Positions 36,421-47,697 of a stretch of DNA of 64,000 nucleotides are shown here, piece by piece. The DNA comes from Oxytricha trifallax (taxonomy: Eukaryota > Ciliophora > Spirotrichea > Sporadotrichida > Oxytrichidae). The first letter of the stretch is position 1; each line of letters opens with the position of its first letter. The notes beneath the pieces are model-generated. The model saw nothing but the letters and a program-made list of their open reading frames with translations. It made no database searches and was not told where the DNA came from. A program made the translations under genes and the position numbers. The stretch is from positions 82,254 through 146,253 of the forward strand of contig ARYC01000410.1 in the NCBI GenBank assembly GCA_000711775.1. Reading direction: 5' to 3'.

Positions 36421-37390
36421 AATTAGATTTTTCTTATCTACATGAGATTAATTTTAATCATAGTTGATCTAGTCTTGATCATTTAATCACAAATATTAGC
36501 TAAATATATCTCGACAGTCTCAAGTAACCATGGATTTTTATCAAATGAGATTTTTTATCTATCCTCTACATCTCCTTTGGGACCTTATCCTTCTCACTCT
36601 GTAGTTCATGAGATATATCGGTATAACACTGGAGGATACATTACTAATTTATCAAATACAGACGCTAGAATGCTTTTAATTCATTCATATCAACAACTTT
36701 ACTGATATCTTCAAAGCTTGTTTTGTCATCTTCTACTTCATTTCAGATATATTTTGAAGTAATGAATTGAATTAATTTTAAACATTTATATTCTGAAGCA
36801 GTTTGATTGCTTATCCTATGTTTTAAATCAAGTTTAATAAATGATTTTATACTAGAAATAGATATTTCAACCGGATTACTTTATAACTACATATAATCAA
36901 TTCAAATTGATTAGATTTATTCATCTCTATATGTTCTAATTCTTGCTTCCTTAGTCTGTAAAGCCTTTCAAGTGTTTTAGGTTTCCTGGTTTTACTTGAA
37001 ATATGATTTATATTTCTTTAGCTGGCTAATTACCTGAGCTGCATTAACTGCCCATTAAGCATTGCTATTCATTCACTCTGTAATTTCCCTAAACTTCGTT
37101 ATCTTTAGCTCATGATTACTTTACATATATGAAACAAAGAACGCTGTTACCGAATGACCAACTCTTTTACCTTGATTCCTCATTCTGATCTTGTAATTTC
37201 TATTGCTATATCAGCTCTGTCCTCGCTACCTCTCCACTTGCAATTTCTACTCTTCTGTTAGTTGATTCAATCTCTCTTATTCTACAACTTCTCTTACACC
37301 TTCTTGAATTTTTTCTCTATTTTTGTAATGCTATCAATGCAGTTTGTTTTTTTACCAGATTCTAAGCTTAATAATTGTCTTAATAGGGTT
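36420..37390 (-). CDS. Unknown coiled-coil protein, fragmented
   Basis: Minus-strand patch of higher GC. Successive frames read ITKIEKKFKKVQEKLQ, VEQERLNQLTEEQKLQVE, KSWSFGNSVLCFIYV, WAVNAAQVISQLKKYK and FEDISKVVDMNELKAFQRL: Gln/Glu/Lys-rich helices with heptad character and no catalytic motif. Frame changes may be short introns, internal eliminated sequences or errors. It is probably a macronuclear-destined gene. Confidence 0.45.
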
Positions 37391-37399
37391 AATTTTGAA

Positions 37400-38318
37400 C
37401 TTTTTTCAGTTTAATACCAAACTTATTAAAAAGCATCAATAATATTATTTTTATATTATATGTATTATATATAATCTCAATTCAGCCTTTACACACCGAG
37501 GTGTAGTTGAATGTTCATTGGAGCATCAATTAACAACCTAACCAAACTAGATCACAATAGAAATTAAATAACAGTCAACTCCGGCTTTACATTGGTTTTG
37601 TATCTGAAATAAATTTAAATGTTTTAATACAACTATAACTTAATTATTCTATAAAATTCCATTTAATGCTTTATTATTTATAATTTAATAAATATTTAAA
37701 GATTTAAGAAACGAGACAGATACTTTTGAAGTCATATTCATGCATAAATACAGATATATTGATCTATCTAAAGCTGATATCAACAATATAAATAGGAAGG
37801 GAAAGTTTCCTAACCAGTCTTATGACAATAGTAATCAAAGAAGTTCCCTGAAAGAATCAATCAAGCAATCAATCTTATAAGGTTCCCACTATTTTACCTC
37901 AAGTCTCCTCCAAATGTATAGGCAGTCATTTTTATTTGAAGTAATTATTCTTTTCAACAACTAGAAATAGTTTTTGTTATCATATATTTATAACTCATCT
38001 TGATGGTTTTTAATGATATTATATCTTAAACACTAATATACATTTCCTCTTATCAATTCATTTAATTTATATTAAAGATTACTATTATTAGTCGATTTTA
38101 AGAGAAATTAAAAAATAATCAAGATTATTGGATATCTTAATTATAAAAACATTCTCAACTCAAGGTAATATAATGTAATGTATCTGAGTATTAAATATAG
38201 GGTTATTAAATTTTAATATTAAAAATGGAATTTTTAAATTAGATATATATTACCATTTTTTCTTCAAGCATCAGGACTTGGAGAAGAGAGCCATCAGTAC
38301 TTACTTTTTTTTGGTACT
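37400..38318. other. AT-rich spacer left of the TBE element
   Basis: Mostly AT-rich. The last 60 bases before the TBE tip have higher GC and, joined to the right flank, read as the end of an open frame (see the findings). Confidence 0.45.
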
Positions 38319-38321
38319 AAT
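38319..38321 (+). other. TBE target-site duplication AAT (left)
   Basis: AAT precedes the left tip and AAT follows the right tip at 42,384-42,386, matching the 3-bp ANT-type duplication of TBE elements. Confidence 0.85.
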
Positions 38322-38400
38322 CAAACCCCAAAACCCCTTAATGAGGTTTATAAGAGCTTTGATTTGTAGGGAATTTGTTAAGGGTTGGTTATTAATAGGT
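38322..38400 (+). repeat. Left terminal inverted repeat of TBE
   Basis: Begins with telomeric C4A4-type repeats, then TTAATGAGGTTTATAAG. The right copy is at 42,306-42,383. The left tip has lost one A of the first A4 block. Confidence 0.95.
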
Positions 38401-38437
38401 TTTAATGTGAAATTTATAGTAAATGTATTTAATTTAA

Positions 38438-39713
38438 TCACTCAAAATGCACTTTAGGATCATGTGGTAGAGGTCTGAAGTTTATATTACTTAACCACAA
38501 CTCTATCTGCTCTATTGATATGTCTGATCTAGAGTTTGGTTTTATTATTATTGACTCTGCCATTTGTTTCATTGATTGAGATACTCTTGTCCTGTCAATA
38601 AATTGATTTATTCTTTGTTTACCATCCTTCTCACACCTTGTAGAGTAGTAATCGTTGCGAGGCATATCGCACTCTATTATTATTGCTGCTAAAGCCCACA
38701 CATCCACTAAAAGTCACCATCTCTCCAGTCTTCTCAATCTGGATAGTACCCTTGAGTTCCCATTACAGTTCCAAGCCTTGATACTTCCACTCTTTAGGCT
38801 CTATTGAAATCGATTATTGCAACTCTTACTGGTGAGAAGTTTATCATTATATTTTCTGGCTTCAAATCTCTGTGAACAAACCCTAACTTGTGAAGCTCTT
38901 TTATACCTTGTATGGTCTGAGTTGCTATTTATCCAAGCTACTTATGATTCCTTTGATCTGTAATGAAATCTCTTAGGGTCATTTCAAAGAGTGGGAGTCT
39001 GAAAGCAACATGATCCTTGGCAAGGAGAACAGCATCTAACTTTATTAAGTATCTACACTCTTTGAACTTCGCTTGAGTGAGTACATGATACTCATTTGTA
39101 AACTCCATCTAGTATTTATCATCACTTAAGAGATAGTTGAAGGGATACACCTTGTATGCATACTGATGATCATTGATAACTTTCTTATCAAAAGATTCTT
39201 CTAATATAAGGTAGCTTTAAAGTGAAGTGTCTAGGTCAATTTAGGCAAGAACAGGAATCTTTTTGTATTGAATTTTAATCATGATCTTTGTGATTTCGGA
39301 TGCTAGTAGGTTGCGTGATTTCCTCACATATTCTGATTCACTAGCTTGTTCAAGCTCTACAATTTCGAAGATTCTCTTGTTTTTCTTTTGTTCAGTAGCT
39401 TCAATTCATCTTCATGCTATTCAATCTCTAAATCTTTCTTGTGAGCTTTTAAAAGATGCTTCCTTAAATCTCTTGTATGAGCATACTGCTTATGGCACTC
39501 GAAGCAGTCATACTTTCCATCTATTTTATCATGCTTTAAGTTTACAGTGGGCTTGGCTTCTCTATGCTCTTTCATATGCCTATACCAACTAGATTTATGA
39601 GCGAGGTCTCTCTCACACTACTCACAAAAGTATACTTCTACTTCTTCAGTTTGTATAGGCATTTCATTAATACCTTTCTCCTCCTCTCTGTCTCCCACAC
39701 ACTTATTTGCCAT
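38438..39713 (-). CDS. TBE 57-kDa-type protein: C2H2 zinc fingers plus Ser/Thr kinase
   Basis: Starts at ATG 39,713 (MANKCVGDREEEKG). Two C2H2 fingers follow: one around FCEQCERDL with RHMKEH (about 39,600) and one around YDCFECHKQYAHTRDLRKHL (about 39,490). After a frameshift near 39,390 comes the kinase domain with FVHRDLKPENIMI (about 38,870), VAIIDFNRA (DFG replaced by DFN, about 38,820) and TVMGTQGYYPD (about 38,750). An in-frame TGA and a frameshift follow before LVDVWALAAIII and the C-terminal lobe, ending at TGA 38,438-38,440. The finger/kinase fusion is diagnostic of TBE elements. Its role in transposition is unknown; this copy needs repair to be functional. Confidence 0.9.
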
Positions 39714-40079
39714 TTATTTTCTATTATTAATTTCTATTTTAATAACAGAGACATCAAGTGATAGCTCTGATAGTTCCTTATAAGAGTTCATCTCACAGCT
39801 ATCACACTTTTTATTGCTGCCAAAGGTAAGTCTCATTTAGTTTTATGGAAGTGCTGTTGTTTTTCTTAAAATGTTAGCGCTCATATTTAAATTTGAATTT
39901 AAAATTATAAAACTGCCTCTATAACTGAGAGCTTATATGAGAGCTTTGCAAGCCTACAAGTTTCAAGAGAAGTTTTAGAGTATTATAGAAGAAATATGAG
40001 TGCTAAGAGACGATCCAGCTCTAAATCTGGGTGATAAAGTAACCATTTTAACTTTCAATAATAAGTTGATTATAGTACG

Positions 40080-40250
40080 TACCAATTTAGGAGCTGCTCC
40101 TAATTAAGTACGTACTGCTTTAGGAGGTATTTTGTCAATATGTGATTAAAATTAGGGTGCTCCTAATTAAGTACTAGCATTAATTAAAGCTCCTAATTAA
40201 GTACTAGCATTTTAGGAACTGCTCCTAATTAAGAACGTACCAATTTAAAT
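40080..40250 (+). repeat. Short repeats in the TBE intergenic region
   Basis: GCTCCTAATTAAGTAC and variants occur four to five times, mixed with CGTACCAATTTAGG. It lies between the divergent kinase and 22-kDa genes, so it could be a shared regulatory region. Confidence 0.75.
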
Positions 40251-40448
40251 TTAAAAATATGGAACTATAACAGTAGAAATTGATATCCATCTCTCAAGTT
40301 TGAAACAAGTTCTCAAAACCTTCTCCATATCCTGCTAAAAGGTTGACCTCCTATAGGATGCCCATATTTAATAGTAAGTTTTACAGAGGTATATAATTGA
40401 AATCAATAAACTTAAATTTGAATATCATTTCTTAGATCTGTAAACAAG

Positions 40449-41237
40449 ATGGAGTCAATGAATGATGCAATGAAAAGAGGGCAAGCACAAGAATTGATTC
40501 AAAGATTTAGAAGCAAGGAGGATTTGCATCGCTACCTGATGCAGCAAGGTAATGAACTAATACTAACTAATCTTGATTATGTAGTTGGTTTGTTTCTACC
40601 AACGATGGAAGATACTAAAATTTCATTTCTAAGAGCAATACTCTGCGAAGAGAAGAAAGCTTTGAAAACTTAAGATGTGAAGTTTGCAGAGATTCCAAAT
40701 TATCCAGAAATCTCTGTGACTAACTTATATGATGATGCTATGAATCACCCAGAGGTTTCGCAGTACCTGCCTACTAAGAAGCAGTTGTCAAATAAACTAC
40801 CTGAAAGAAACTATTTCTTTGGCATACTTGCAACTAATCAAATGTGATTACTTGAAAGAAATTATTCAAGAATCTCATAAGAAAAGGTACAGCATCTCTT
40901 CAGAAGATAAAGACAAACAAGGGATCAAGATAAGTGAGAGCTGGCTATCAGAGCTGCAGAAGCACCCTTATATTTCAAGTAAGATTTGTAGCTTAACTCT
41001 TTAGAAAAATCTGGAACTGGCATCTTCTTGATGAAGGAATAGAGCAAGCTTCACAAAGAGCGAAAGTCGCAGACAAAGTATGAAGTTAGCAAGAGACTTT
41101 ATTCAAATATTGAGCCTCCAGAGTCAATGAACATAGATGCAGGAGCTGGCAGCAAGAGAAGAAACTTAGGAGGAGGGAAGCAAGAAATAGAAGAAAAGAA
41201 AGAGAAGCCAGCTCCCTCTAAAGAATTCTAAATGTGA
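40449..41237 (+). CDS. TBE 22-kDa-type protein (unknown function)
   Basis: Starts at ATG 40,449 (MESMNDAMKRGQAQELIQRF) and continues with MEDTKISFLRAILCEEKK. Frameshifts near 40,815 and 41,010 lead to YLKEIIQESHKKRYSISSED and a Lys/Glu-rich C-terminus ending at TGA 41,235-41,237. It is small, basic and helical, with no enzymatic motif. Assignment rests on its place and size within the TBE. It is convergent with the transposase. Confidence 0.75.
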
Positions 41238-41269
41238 CTTATATATTCATTAACTTAACTCTAAAACTT

Positions 41270-42200
41270 ATTTATATACATTCACTCTACCTTCTTTCGC
41301 ACACTTTTAAGCCAATAAATTATCTACTCTTCGCTGAGCTTATAAAGTCAACTGTATCAATAGGTAGGTCATGCATCAAGTGGTAGAAAAGCACCTTCTT
41401 GTAATGGCCTTTTAATATACCCCAGTAGAACTCAATTCCATTAAACTATGGACTGTAAGGTACGTTGAACACTGGTGTTTTCTAAGTTGTTCATAACTCT
41501 TCCTTGTTTCTTTAGTCTTATGAACAGAAAGATTATCAACAAACAGTATTATCTCTTATTCAGGGTACTTCTCTCCCAGCTGTTCTAAGAACTTTATATA
41601 CTGCTCTGTCTTAATAGAGCGAGGATGAATAACATAAGTTTCTAAACCAGTATCTTCACTAATTACTCCAAGAATTGCCATCGTTTATACCTTGACTTTC
41701 TAGTCATATACTTCTATATTACTATGCCTCTTATACCAAGACTTCTAGATGAAAGTGTTGAAGGTTAAACACAGCCTCGTCAGCATGAATAAACTTAATA
41801 TTATTCTATTAGACTCTCTGCATTTAATTATAAATATAATTAAAGTTGTTGTTGTAAAATGGCAGAGTGAAATCAATTACTCTATTGATACGATTAACAC
41901 CTTTATAAGAGATACCATTTCGTTTATAAATGTTTGCAACAGACTATGCAGAAATCTTCAACTCAAAGAACTAGCGGAAACATAATAGCTCGTTAGTCGA
42001 GAGAGAAGTGAGCCCAATACTTCAAAGTTTTTTCATTAATAAGATAGTCAATATGCTTCTAAAAAAACTTTGACTTCCTCTTAGGCTAAGAATTCAACTA
42101 TTATTGCTTTAATTACACAGCTTCCAAGCAATGAGAGCGAAAAGTTGATGGACTACGCTTTAAGAGCAGTGCAATAGACTAATAGTTCAGTACAGGTTTG
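41270..42200 (-). CDS. TBE 42-kDa transposase (DDE)
   Basis: Minus strand from about 42,200. It contains a helix-turn-helix-like region with VANIYKRNGISYKGVN (about 41,930), the first catalytic Asp in FIHADEAVFN (about 41,780), the second in ILFVDNLSVHKTKE (about 41,490) and, one frame over, the Glu in VPYSPQFNGIEFYW (about 41,430). The spacing is about 34 residues between the last two. Frameshifts near 42,040, 41,750 and 41,470 break it. It belongs to the Tc1/mariner-IS630 superfamily and is distinct from the transposases at 13-15, 26-28 and 54-57 kb. The exact stop is unclear because the frame runs on towards the 22-kDa gene. Confidence 0.85.
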
Positions 42201-42305
42201 ACTAATACACTATACATATCACATCCATAACGCAGTTAAAACACTAAATCTATATACTATTCATCAAAAATAGACCCAAAAGCTTGCAATTTTAGTCTCG
42301 CATTT

Positions 42306-42383
42306 AATTAATAACCCCAACCCATAACAAATCCCCTAAAAATCAAAGCACTTATAAACCTCATTAAGGGGTTTTGGGGTTTT
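42306..42383 (-). repeat. Right terminal inverted repeat of TBE
   Basis: Reverse complement of the left end, with the full G4T4G4T4 tip and then AAT. Confidence 0.95.
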
Positions 42384-42453
42384 GAATGGCGCCTTTAGCG
42401 TTGAGTTAGGCCAAGCACGTTGTATTGACAGTGCCAAGATGAGCCTCTAATTT

Positions 42454-42540
42454 TCACTTTTTTTCCATTTTTTTCTCTTCATCCTCATCTTCGTCATCAT
42501 CATCGTCGTCGTTTACAATACTCAGATAACATTACATTGA
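42454..42540 (-). CDS. C-terminal end of an unknown protein with an acidic tail
   Basis: The minus frame reads LSIVNDDDDDDEDEDEEKK and stops at TGA near 42,454, only 70 bp from the TBE insertion. A poly-Asp/Glu tail is typical of chromatin-associated eukaryotic proteins. Upstream sequence is AT-rich, so the rest of the gene lies beyond an intron or segment boundary. Confidence 0.4.
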
Positions 42541-45180
42541 TTACTATTATTACTAGAATATCATTTAAGTTTGTCGACCTCTATCATTTATAGAAATATT
42601 TGTGAGCATTTATACTTTATATCTTGAAACTCTCAAATAACTATTCATGTTCCCTTAACAATCACAACTGTAATTAAATTATTCAATGTTCAAATATATG
42701 TAAAATACACAAAATAAATTACTTACTGCCGATGAAACTACCCTTCGTAAATAAATATATATAATATATGAATTAGGTTATAGAAATAGTTTCTTTTAAA
42801 ATTATCTAAAAGTTAAAGATTTTAAGACATAAAGGTTCAATATAAACATTCAAATCAACATGATTTATTATATCATTTATAAATCATTTTAGTATACAAA
42901 GTGGCTGATAGTTTTGTCATTATACTTTATTATTTTTATAAGTTTGGATTGGTAAGTTAAGTTGTGACTTGTATGCTCAAGTTTTGCTATGTTAACACGG
43001 CATAATTACTAGAAAATGCTAATTATTAATAGTAAAGCATAATGGAGATGCTATATCTTAAGGATATTGCTGATTTAATATGGTAATTATACGATCAACT
43101 TTTTACAAGCTTAATTTTTGTTGTTTTATGCATTTTTCATTGATATAACTAATTATCTGCCTTTCGTATGACTAGTTATGATCAATATAATCATCTTATA
43201 TTGAATTATCTAAGTAATATCTAGTACCTGATTATCAAATGCTTCAATATTTTCAAGCTTAAAGTTATTTCACAATGATTAATTTAGAAAGTATTATAAA
43301 TAGTGAAATATGCTTCTTTTCACATTGGTTTTTGTTATTCAAGATGAGGAATCTATAGTAAGTTCTTAATTTTAGTTATTTAGTTTGGAAGCACTTATTG
43401 TCGTTGTCATCAATATTCTCAGGAATGTTATTTCTTCCTCATCTAGTTGTATTTCGCTATTTATATGAAATTATTGCAGTTTTGGGTAGTCAGAATGTTT
43501 CATTATATTATGATTAACGCTCATACCTTTTGGTCTTTTGAAATTTTCTAGTCTACTTTACCTATACTTCTAGTTGGTAAATCCGAATCATTTAAGAGGT
43601 AATAATTAGTTTTGCATTTTTAATAACTCTGCGTTCCTTGATTTTTGTAAACCTTTAAGCAATGAGCGCTTATTAATATAGTACTGAATATAAAGATTAG
43701 GCTTTGGAGAAACAATTTACTTTTTTTCATTTAACCATATAACTCAATATAATAGTTTATCAGTAATTGATTAATGATCTTAATTGTAAAAACTGATGAT
43801 TTAATATTATTTCTAAAGATTATAGAGATGACTCTTTTCTCAAAAACAATGTCATTATAAAAATGTTTAGGTAAATTTATTCTCATTAAGAACTGTAGAT
43901 TAGTGTTTTAATGATTGTAGCAGTGCCAAGTTCACTTAGATGATCTGATTGATATAGAAAGATATACCAATATAAGTTAAATTGATATACTAAGTAAAAT
44001 ATTTTTAGCAATCTTGATTACTTCTAAGATGCTAGATTTAAATCGTGACTTGATCATTCATTTTTAACATTTATTATGTAAGATTTTATATTCTTAGCTT
44101 TTTTATGCTATTTGATCATTGATTTATTAAATGTCCTTCTAAAATGTTCCATTTGATTTTTCATGTTAAGCTTGAAAAATATGATTAACATTCTCAATTA
44201 ATGATTGTCAACTATTTTATATGGATATTTCTGAGAAAGCAAAATCTTCTTCTTGCTTCATATTTACAGGCTCTGGGAAGTTAATTAATAGTTAATGTTA
44301 GGCTAGGTTATTATTAAATCTGATAAATCTGTAAATATATCTTTTAAATGCTTTCTTTATCCTTTATTATCACATACTCTTGGTAGATATTAACGAATTT
44401 ACTTGCTTGATAACTCTTTTTGAATGAAACTTATCTTTAAGTAAACAACTTAATGATTTATATATATATTTTGCACTTGTGTTTTCATATAGTTAGTTAT
44501 GAGTTTAAAGTTTAGCAGTGTTAGTTTACTATTCATATTAAAATATGAGTTATACCTATAATTTTGACTAAAAAACAACAAATCAATTTATTAGTTAAAA
44601 ATTATTGCTTTAATAAGGCTAGATTAAAGTAATTTTCTTATAATGCTTAAGATTAGTTGAAGCTCTACATAGTAAAGCCATTTTTATTAATAAAGTTACT
44701 ATGGTTCCATCAACTTTTCCTTAAAACAATGTAAATAATTTCTTACTTTAACTAAATATTTTAATAATAATGCAGGTTCTTTAATTATTATACTTACCCT
44801 ACTTAATGTATTAAAAACATTACAGAAGACATTATTTTACCATTGTAAGAGTTTTTAAAAGCTTGTTAATAATTTTATTTTAATTCATTTATTCTTTTTT
44901 AATCCTTAATTTTCCAATGTGGAGAACTTAAGAGCTAACTTACTAATCAAGAGTATTAACACAGTTATTTATATCTTAAATTAATATATTAGTTAATATA
45001 TTTTAATTTGGAATTCCTACGAATTTCTCAAAAATGTATATTTGTAGGCACTTTTGAGATTATTTTAAACCTCCAAATTAAGGAAATTAAAGATCTCTTT
45101 AAATTTACCGTTGAGGTTTATAATTAAAAAATGAGTAAATCTAAGTAACTTTCTGGTTTTAAATTGAGAAAAGAGAAATG
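42541..45180. other. AT-rich stretch with weak minus-strand coding patches
   Basis: Mostly AT-rich. At 43,330-43,690 (minus) a frame reads HINSEIQLDEEEITFLRIL and ends in NQELTIDSSS with TGA. At 44,205-44,300 (minus) another ends KQEEDFAFSEISIQNS with TGA. Both resemble C-terminal gene pieces but have no known domain. Nothing was recognised elsewhere. Confidence 0.35.
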
Positions 45181-45184
45181 ATGT

Positions 45185-45450
45185 AATTATGAGTTGATTA
45201 ATCCCAGAATTGTGAAGTATGTATTAGATTTACGACATAATAACAAATATCCAAGCATATTGCAGAGAATTTATTAAAAATTCACCTATTAATGATGATA
45301 TAGATCTTTTAATTGATATTCAGGAAAATAAATGGAAGATTGCTAAGAAATTTATAGAAATTTTGCAATACATTCTTGATTTAATTTAGAAGCTGAGTTA
45401 ACAGAAAAAGTAATAGAGTGAGTTACTTTTCTCTGCTGCCACTTTTGGAT
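45185..45450 (+). pseudogene. Broken unknown coding fragment
   Basis: Plus-strand frames INPRIVKYVLDLRHNNKYP and NDDIDLLIDIQENKWKIAKK lie in different frames. Just downstream, GAGTTACTTTT and AAAAGTAACTC (45,420-45,478) form a hairpin. No family was recognised; the fragment ends before the terminal repeat of the next element. Confidence 0.3.
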
Positions 45451-45504
45451 GAGTAACTTTTAGGACCAAAAGTAACTCAAGGATATTATAATATTGATAA
45501 AAAA

Positions 45505-45711
45505 GATAAATATAAATCTATCAATTATAATTAATCTTAACTGGTACTAAATACTAGAGGCATTAATCATAGTTTGACTTAAATTTAAAATTAAATAAAT
45601 TAATATCATAATATATATTAGTGGTCAGGTGGTCTGGCTAAGGTATTTGGTGGTCTCCCGAAATGTATTATATAATTGTAAATATTAATGTATTACCAAT
45701 GTGTAGATAAC
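45505..45711 (+). repeat. Left inverted repeat of the SF3-helicase element
   Basis: Matches 47,488-47,697 in reverse complement with few differences. The outer limit is fuzzy because the sequence becomes AT-rich. Confidence 0.85.
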
Positions 45712-45715
45712 TAAA

Positions 45716-47520
45716 ATGGCAGCAACATACCAGTGGCCACTTAGGCGAATGTTTAATTGAGTGAGTGGCTACTACGACCTTACAACTGCGATGACTCGGT
45801 AAGTATAGTATTAAAAATTTATCACAACCGCCACTAATTCTTCTCACAAATACAGAGCTAGGGCAGCCCGGACCTCTGGAAGCAGAGCCAATATCTAATG
45901 AGTTGTCAGATTTCGGGTTTCAGTCACATTGAAGTCTAAACTAATCGTTCCATTGAGATATAATACCTCTATATTCTTTTCAAGACAGATTCTACCGGAG
46001 CCAAAAGGTAATACTTCACTGTAAAGTAGCGCAAGGGCAAGTCGATTATGTTACAGTTAGAACTAACAGCAAAACTTCTCGGATATCATTTATTCGACCA
46101 GTTCGCATCTGTAGTGGATGGATTAAAGCTTATAACGGGCTATCTCACCATTACGATTAGTTTATCGCAATAGAGAATGCTAAGCGGGAGAAGGAATTAT
46201 AACTGCAGTAGCGCTGATCTAGAGTCGCTGTAGATGTTACAAATGACTAAATGATCAAGAGATTTTCAAGGGGAGCGCAGTCGATGGATGAGTACATTCG
46301 GAAGAAGTCAAACGATGTACCTCAGCTAGTAGCCATTGCAAAGGCGTACAGATCAATAAATTACGCCGATCAAGTGATCCAGAAGTCCAGAGTCGCCTTT
46401 AAGGAGAGGGTACCAATAATTACATCTCTCCAAGAATATATTGCTGAACTTAAAAATACAGCTATGACTCCATATCCCTAAGGATGAAGATCTACAAGCA
46501 CTCGGTTACCTCCGCATTATCGATGCCCTGTATGAGCTCCTAATCAGGCACAAGAACATTAATATTCACAGCATGTGGATATACGGGCCAGCCAACACCG
46601 GGAATACAAGAATCATTCGCATTCTGGAGGAGATATTTATGATTTATAATAAGAAAACTATAAATTAATAATTATTGTATTAACATTAAAACTAAAACTT
46701 ATTATCCTAATCAAAAATGGAAATCTCTCTAATTTTCTTTAATCTTCTTCATCATCGTCGTCATCTTCATCCTAATTGATCTCAAAGTCTTGAAAGTCCC
46801 TTCTCTGTGCAGTCTGGCGAAGCACCGGTCTTGTGGCACCCGTGGTCTTACCAGGTAGGACCACTATAAAAAAAATTAAAGATATGTTTTTTGTAACTTA
46901 CATTTTTAATGAGTGCTCTAACTCCACCTGCGTCTGATCTATAAGAACACTTTTTAATATATTAAGTTTTTGATTAAATTTAAAGTTTACATATTATAAA
47001 TTATAATTCGTGCGCAAACAATACGTACTGTTAAATTCGCATTTTCACGTCTCAATGAAACAAGGCAAGGCCGGCGAGCCAAAAATACTTATCGCGGACT
47101 AGCTTAATCTTCCTAAGATATTTGGATCATCTGGGATTTCAGGGATGAAACGGTTGATGGAGGGTGTCGGGACGGCCATAGAGCAGAAGTACGGCGGCGT
47201 GGAATACAAGTACACGGGATGTTTTATAGTCATAACATCGAATACTCTGCCCTTTAGGAAGATGGACCCCTAAGATGCAAATGCTTTCAAGTCGAGATGT
47301 CTACTCTACCAATCCGAGATACCGACACAAAGCGGGGAGGAGACATTCCTTTTAACCGCCTCAATAGTAGCCCGGTTCCTTAAGCAGATTTCTAGACGAT
47401 TAGTGAGAACAGAATGCAGCCGTTTGAGAACTTATAGACGGAGATTAGAGACAGAGGAAAAATGTCTAGTGAAACTTACAGAGAAACGTTATCTACACAT
47501 TGGTAATATATTAATATTTA
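45716..47520 (+). CDS. Rep-like protein with superfamily 3 helicase domain, split
   Basis: The possible start is ATG 45,716, with a GT-AG intron at about 45,800-45,855. The N-terminal part is open but shifted, and an HUH nicking motif was not convincingly found. A frame from 46,251 leads into helicase motifs: Walker A IYGPANTGNTR (about 46,585; the usual Lys is Asn here), then after about 370 bp of foreign sequence Walker B ILIADQLN (about 47,090) and motif C FIVITSNTLP (about 47,225), followed by an Arg-containing FKSRCLLYQ. Walker A, Walker B and motif C in this order define SF3 helicases. The Lys-to-Asn change in Walker A and the split imply an inactive copy unless the insert is removed during development. 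Confidence 0.8.
46665..47039. other. AT-rich insert splitting the SF3 helicase, with an antisense acidic exon
   Basis: Helicase coding stops near 46,660 and resumes near 47,040. Between them, on the minus strand, exon-like sequence (46,720-46,862) reads RPVLRQTAQRRDFQDFEIN followed by an Asp/Glu run. It is preceded by a consensus intron (GTAAGT donor at about 46,900, acceptor at about 46,863) and another exon whose upstream acceptor lies at about 46,943. This could be an antisense gene of the element, or part of an unrelated insertion. Confidence 0.55.
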
Positions 47521-47697
47521 CAATTATATAATACATTTCGGGAGACCACCAAATACCTTAGCCAGACCACCTGACCACTAATATATATATTATGATATTA
47601 TTTTATTTAATTTTAAATTTAAGTCAAACTATGATTAATGCCTCTTGTATTTAGTGCCAGTTAAGATTAATAATAATTGATAGATATATTTTTATTT
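47488..47697 (-). repeat. Right inverted repeat of the SF3-helicase element
   Basis: Reverse complement of 45,505-45,711; begins with the block GTTATCTACACATTGGTAAT. Confidence 0.85.

Larger units (their letters stand above)
38322..42383. mobile_element. TBE-type (telomere-bearing element) transposon
   Basis: 4,062 bp, the usual TBE size. The tips read CAAACCCCAAAACCCC (left) and GGGGTTTTGGGGTTTTG (right): the spirotrich telomere repeat inside roughly 78-bp terminal inverted repeats. Three genes are arranged as kinase/zinc-finger (-), 22-kDa-type (+) and 42-kDa transposase (-). TBE elements are removed in their thousands during macronuclear development of Oxytricha, and their transposases have been implicated in genome rearrangement. 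In this copy each gene has one or more frameshifts. Confidence 0.97.
45505..47697. mobile_element. 2.2-kb terminal-inverted-repeat element encoding an SF3 (Rep-type) helicase
   Basis: Inverted repeats of about 205 bp (45,505-45,711 and 47,488-47,697) share blocks such as GGTGGTCTCCCGAAATGTAT and its complement. The interior has markedly higher GC than the flanks and codes for a superfamily 3 helicase, the class found in Rep proteins of small circular and parvovirus-like DNA replicons. No DDE transposase is present. The element may move by Rep-dependent replication or be a replicon trapped between repeats. Confidence 0.85.

Noticed and set aside
45716..46250. HUH nicking-domain motifs upstream of the SF3 helicase
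   Set aside because: No convincing HxH followed by YxxK in any frame. It is stated only as not found.
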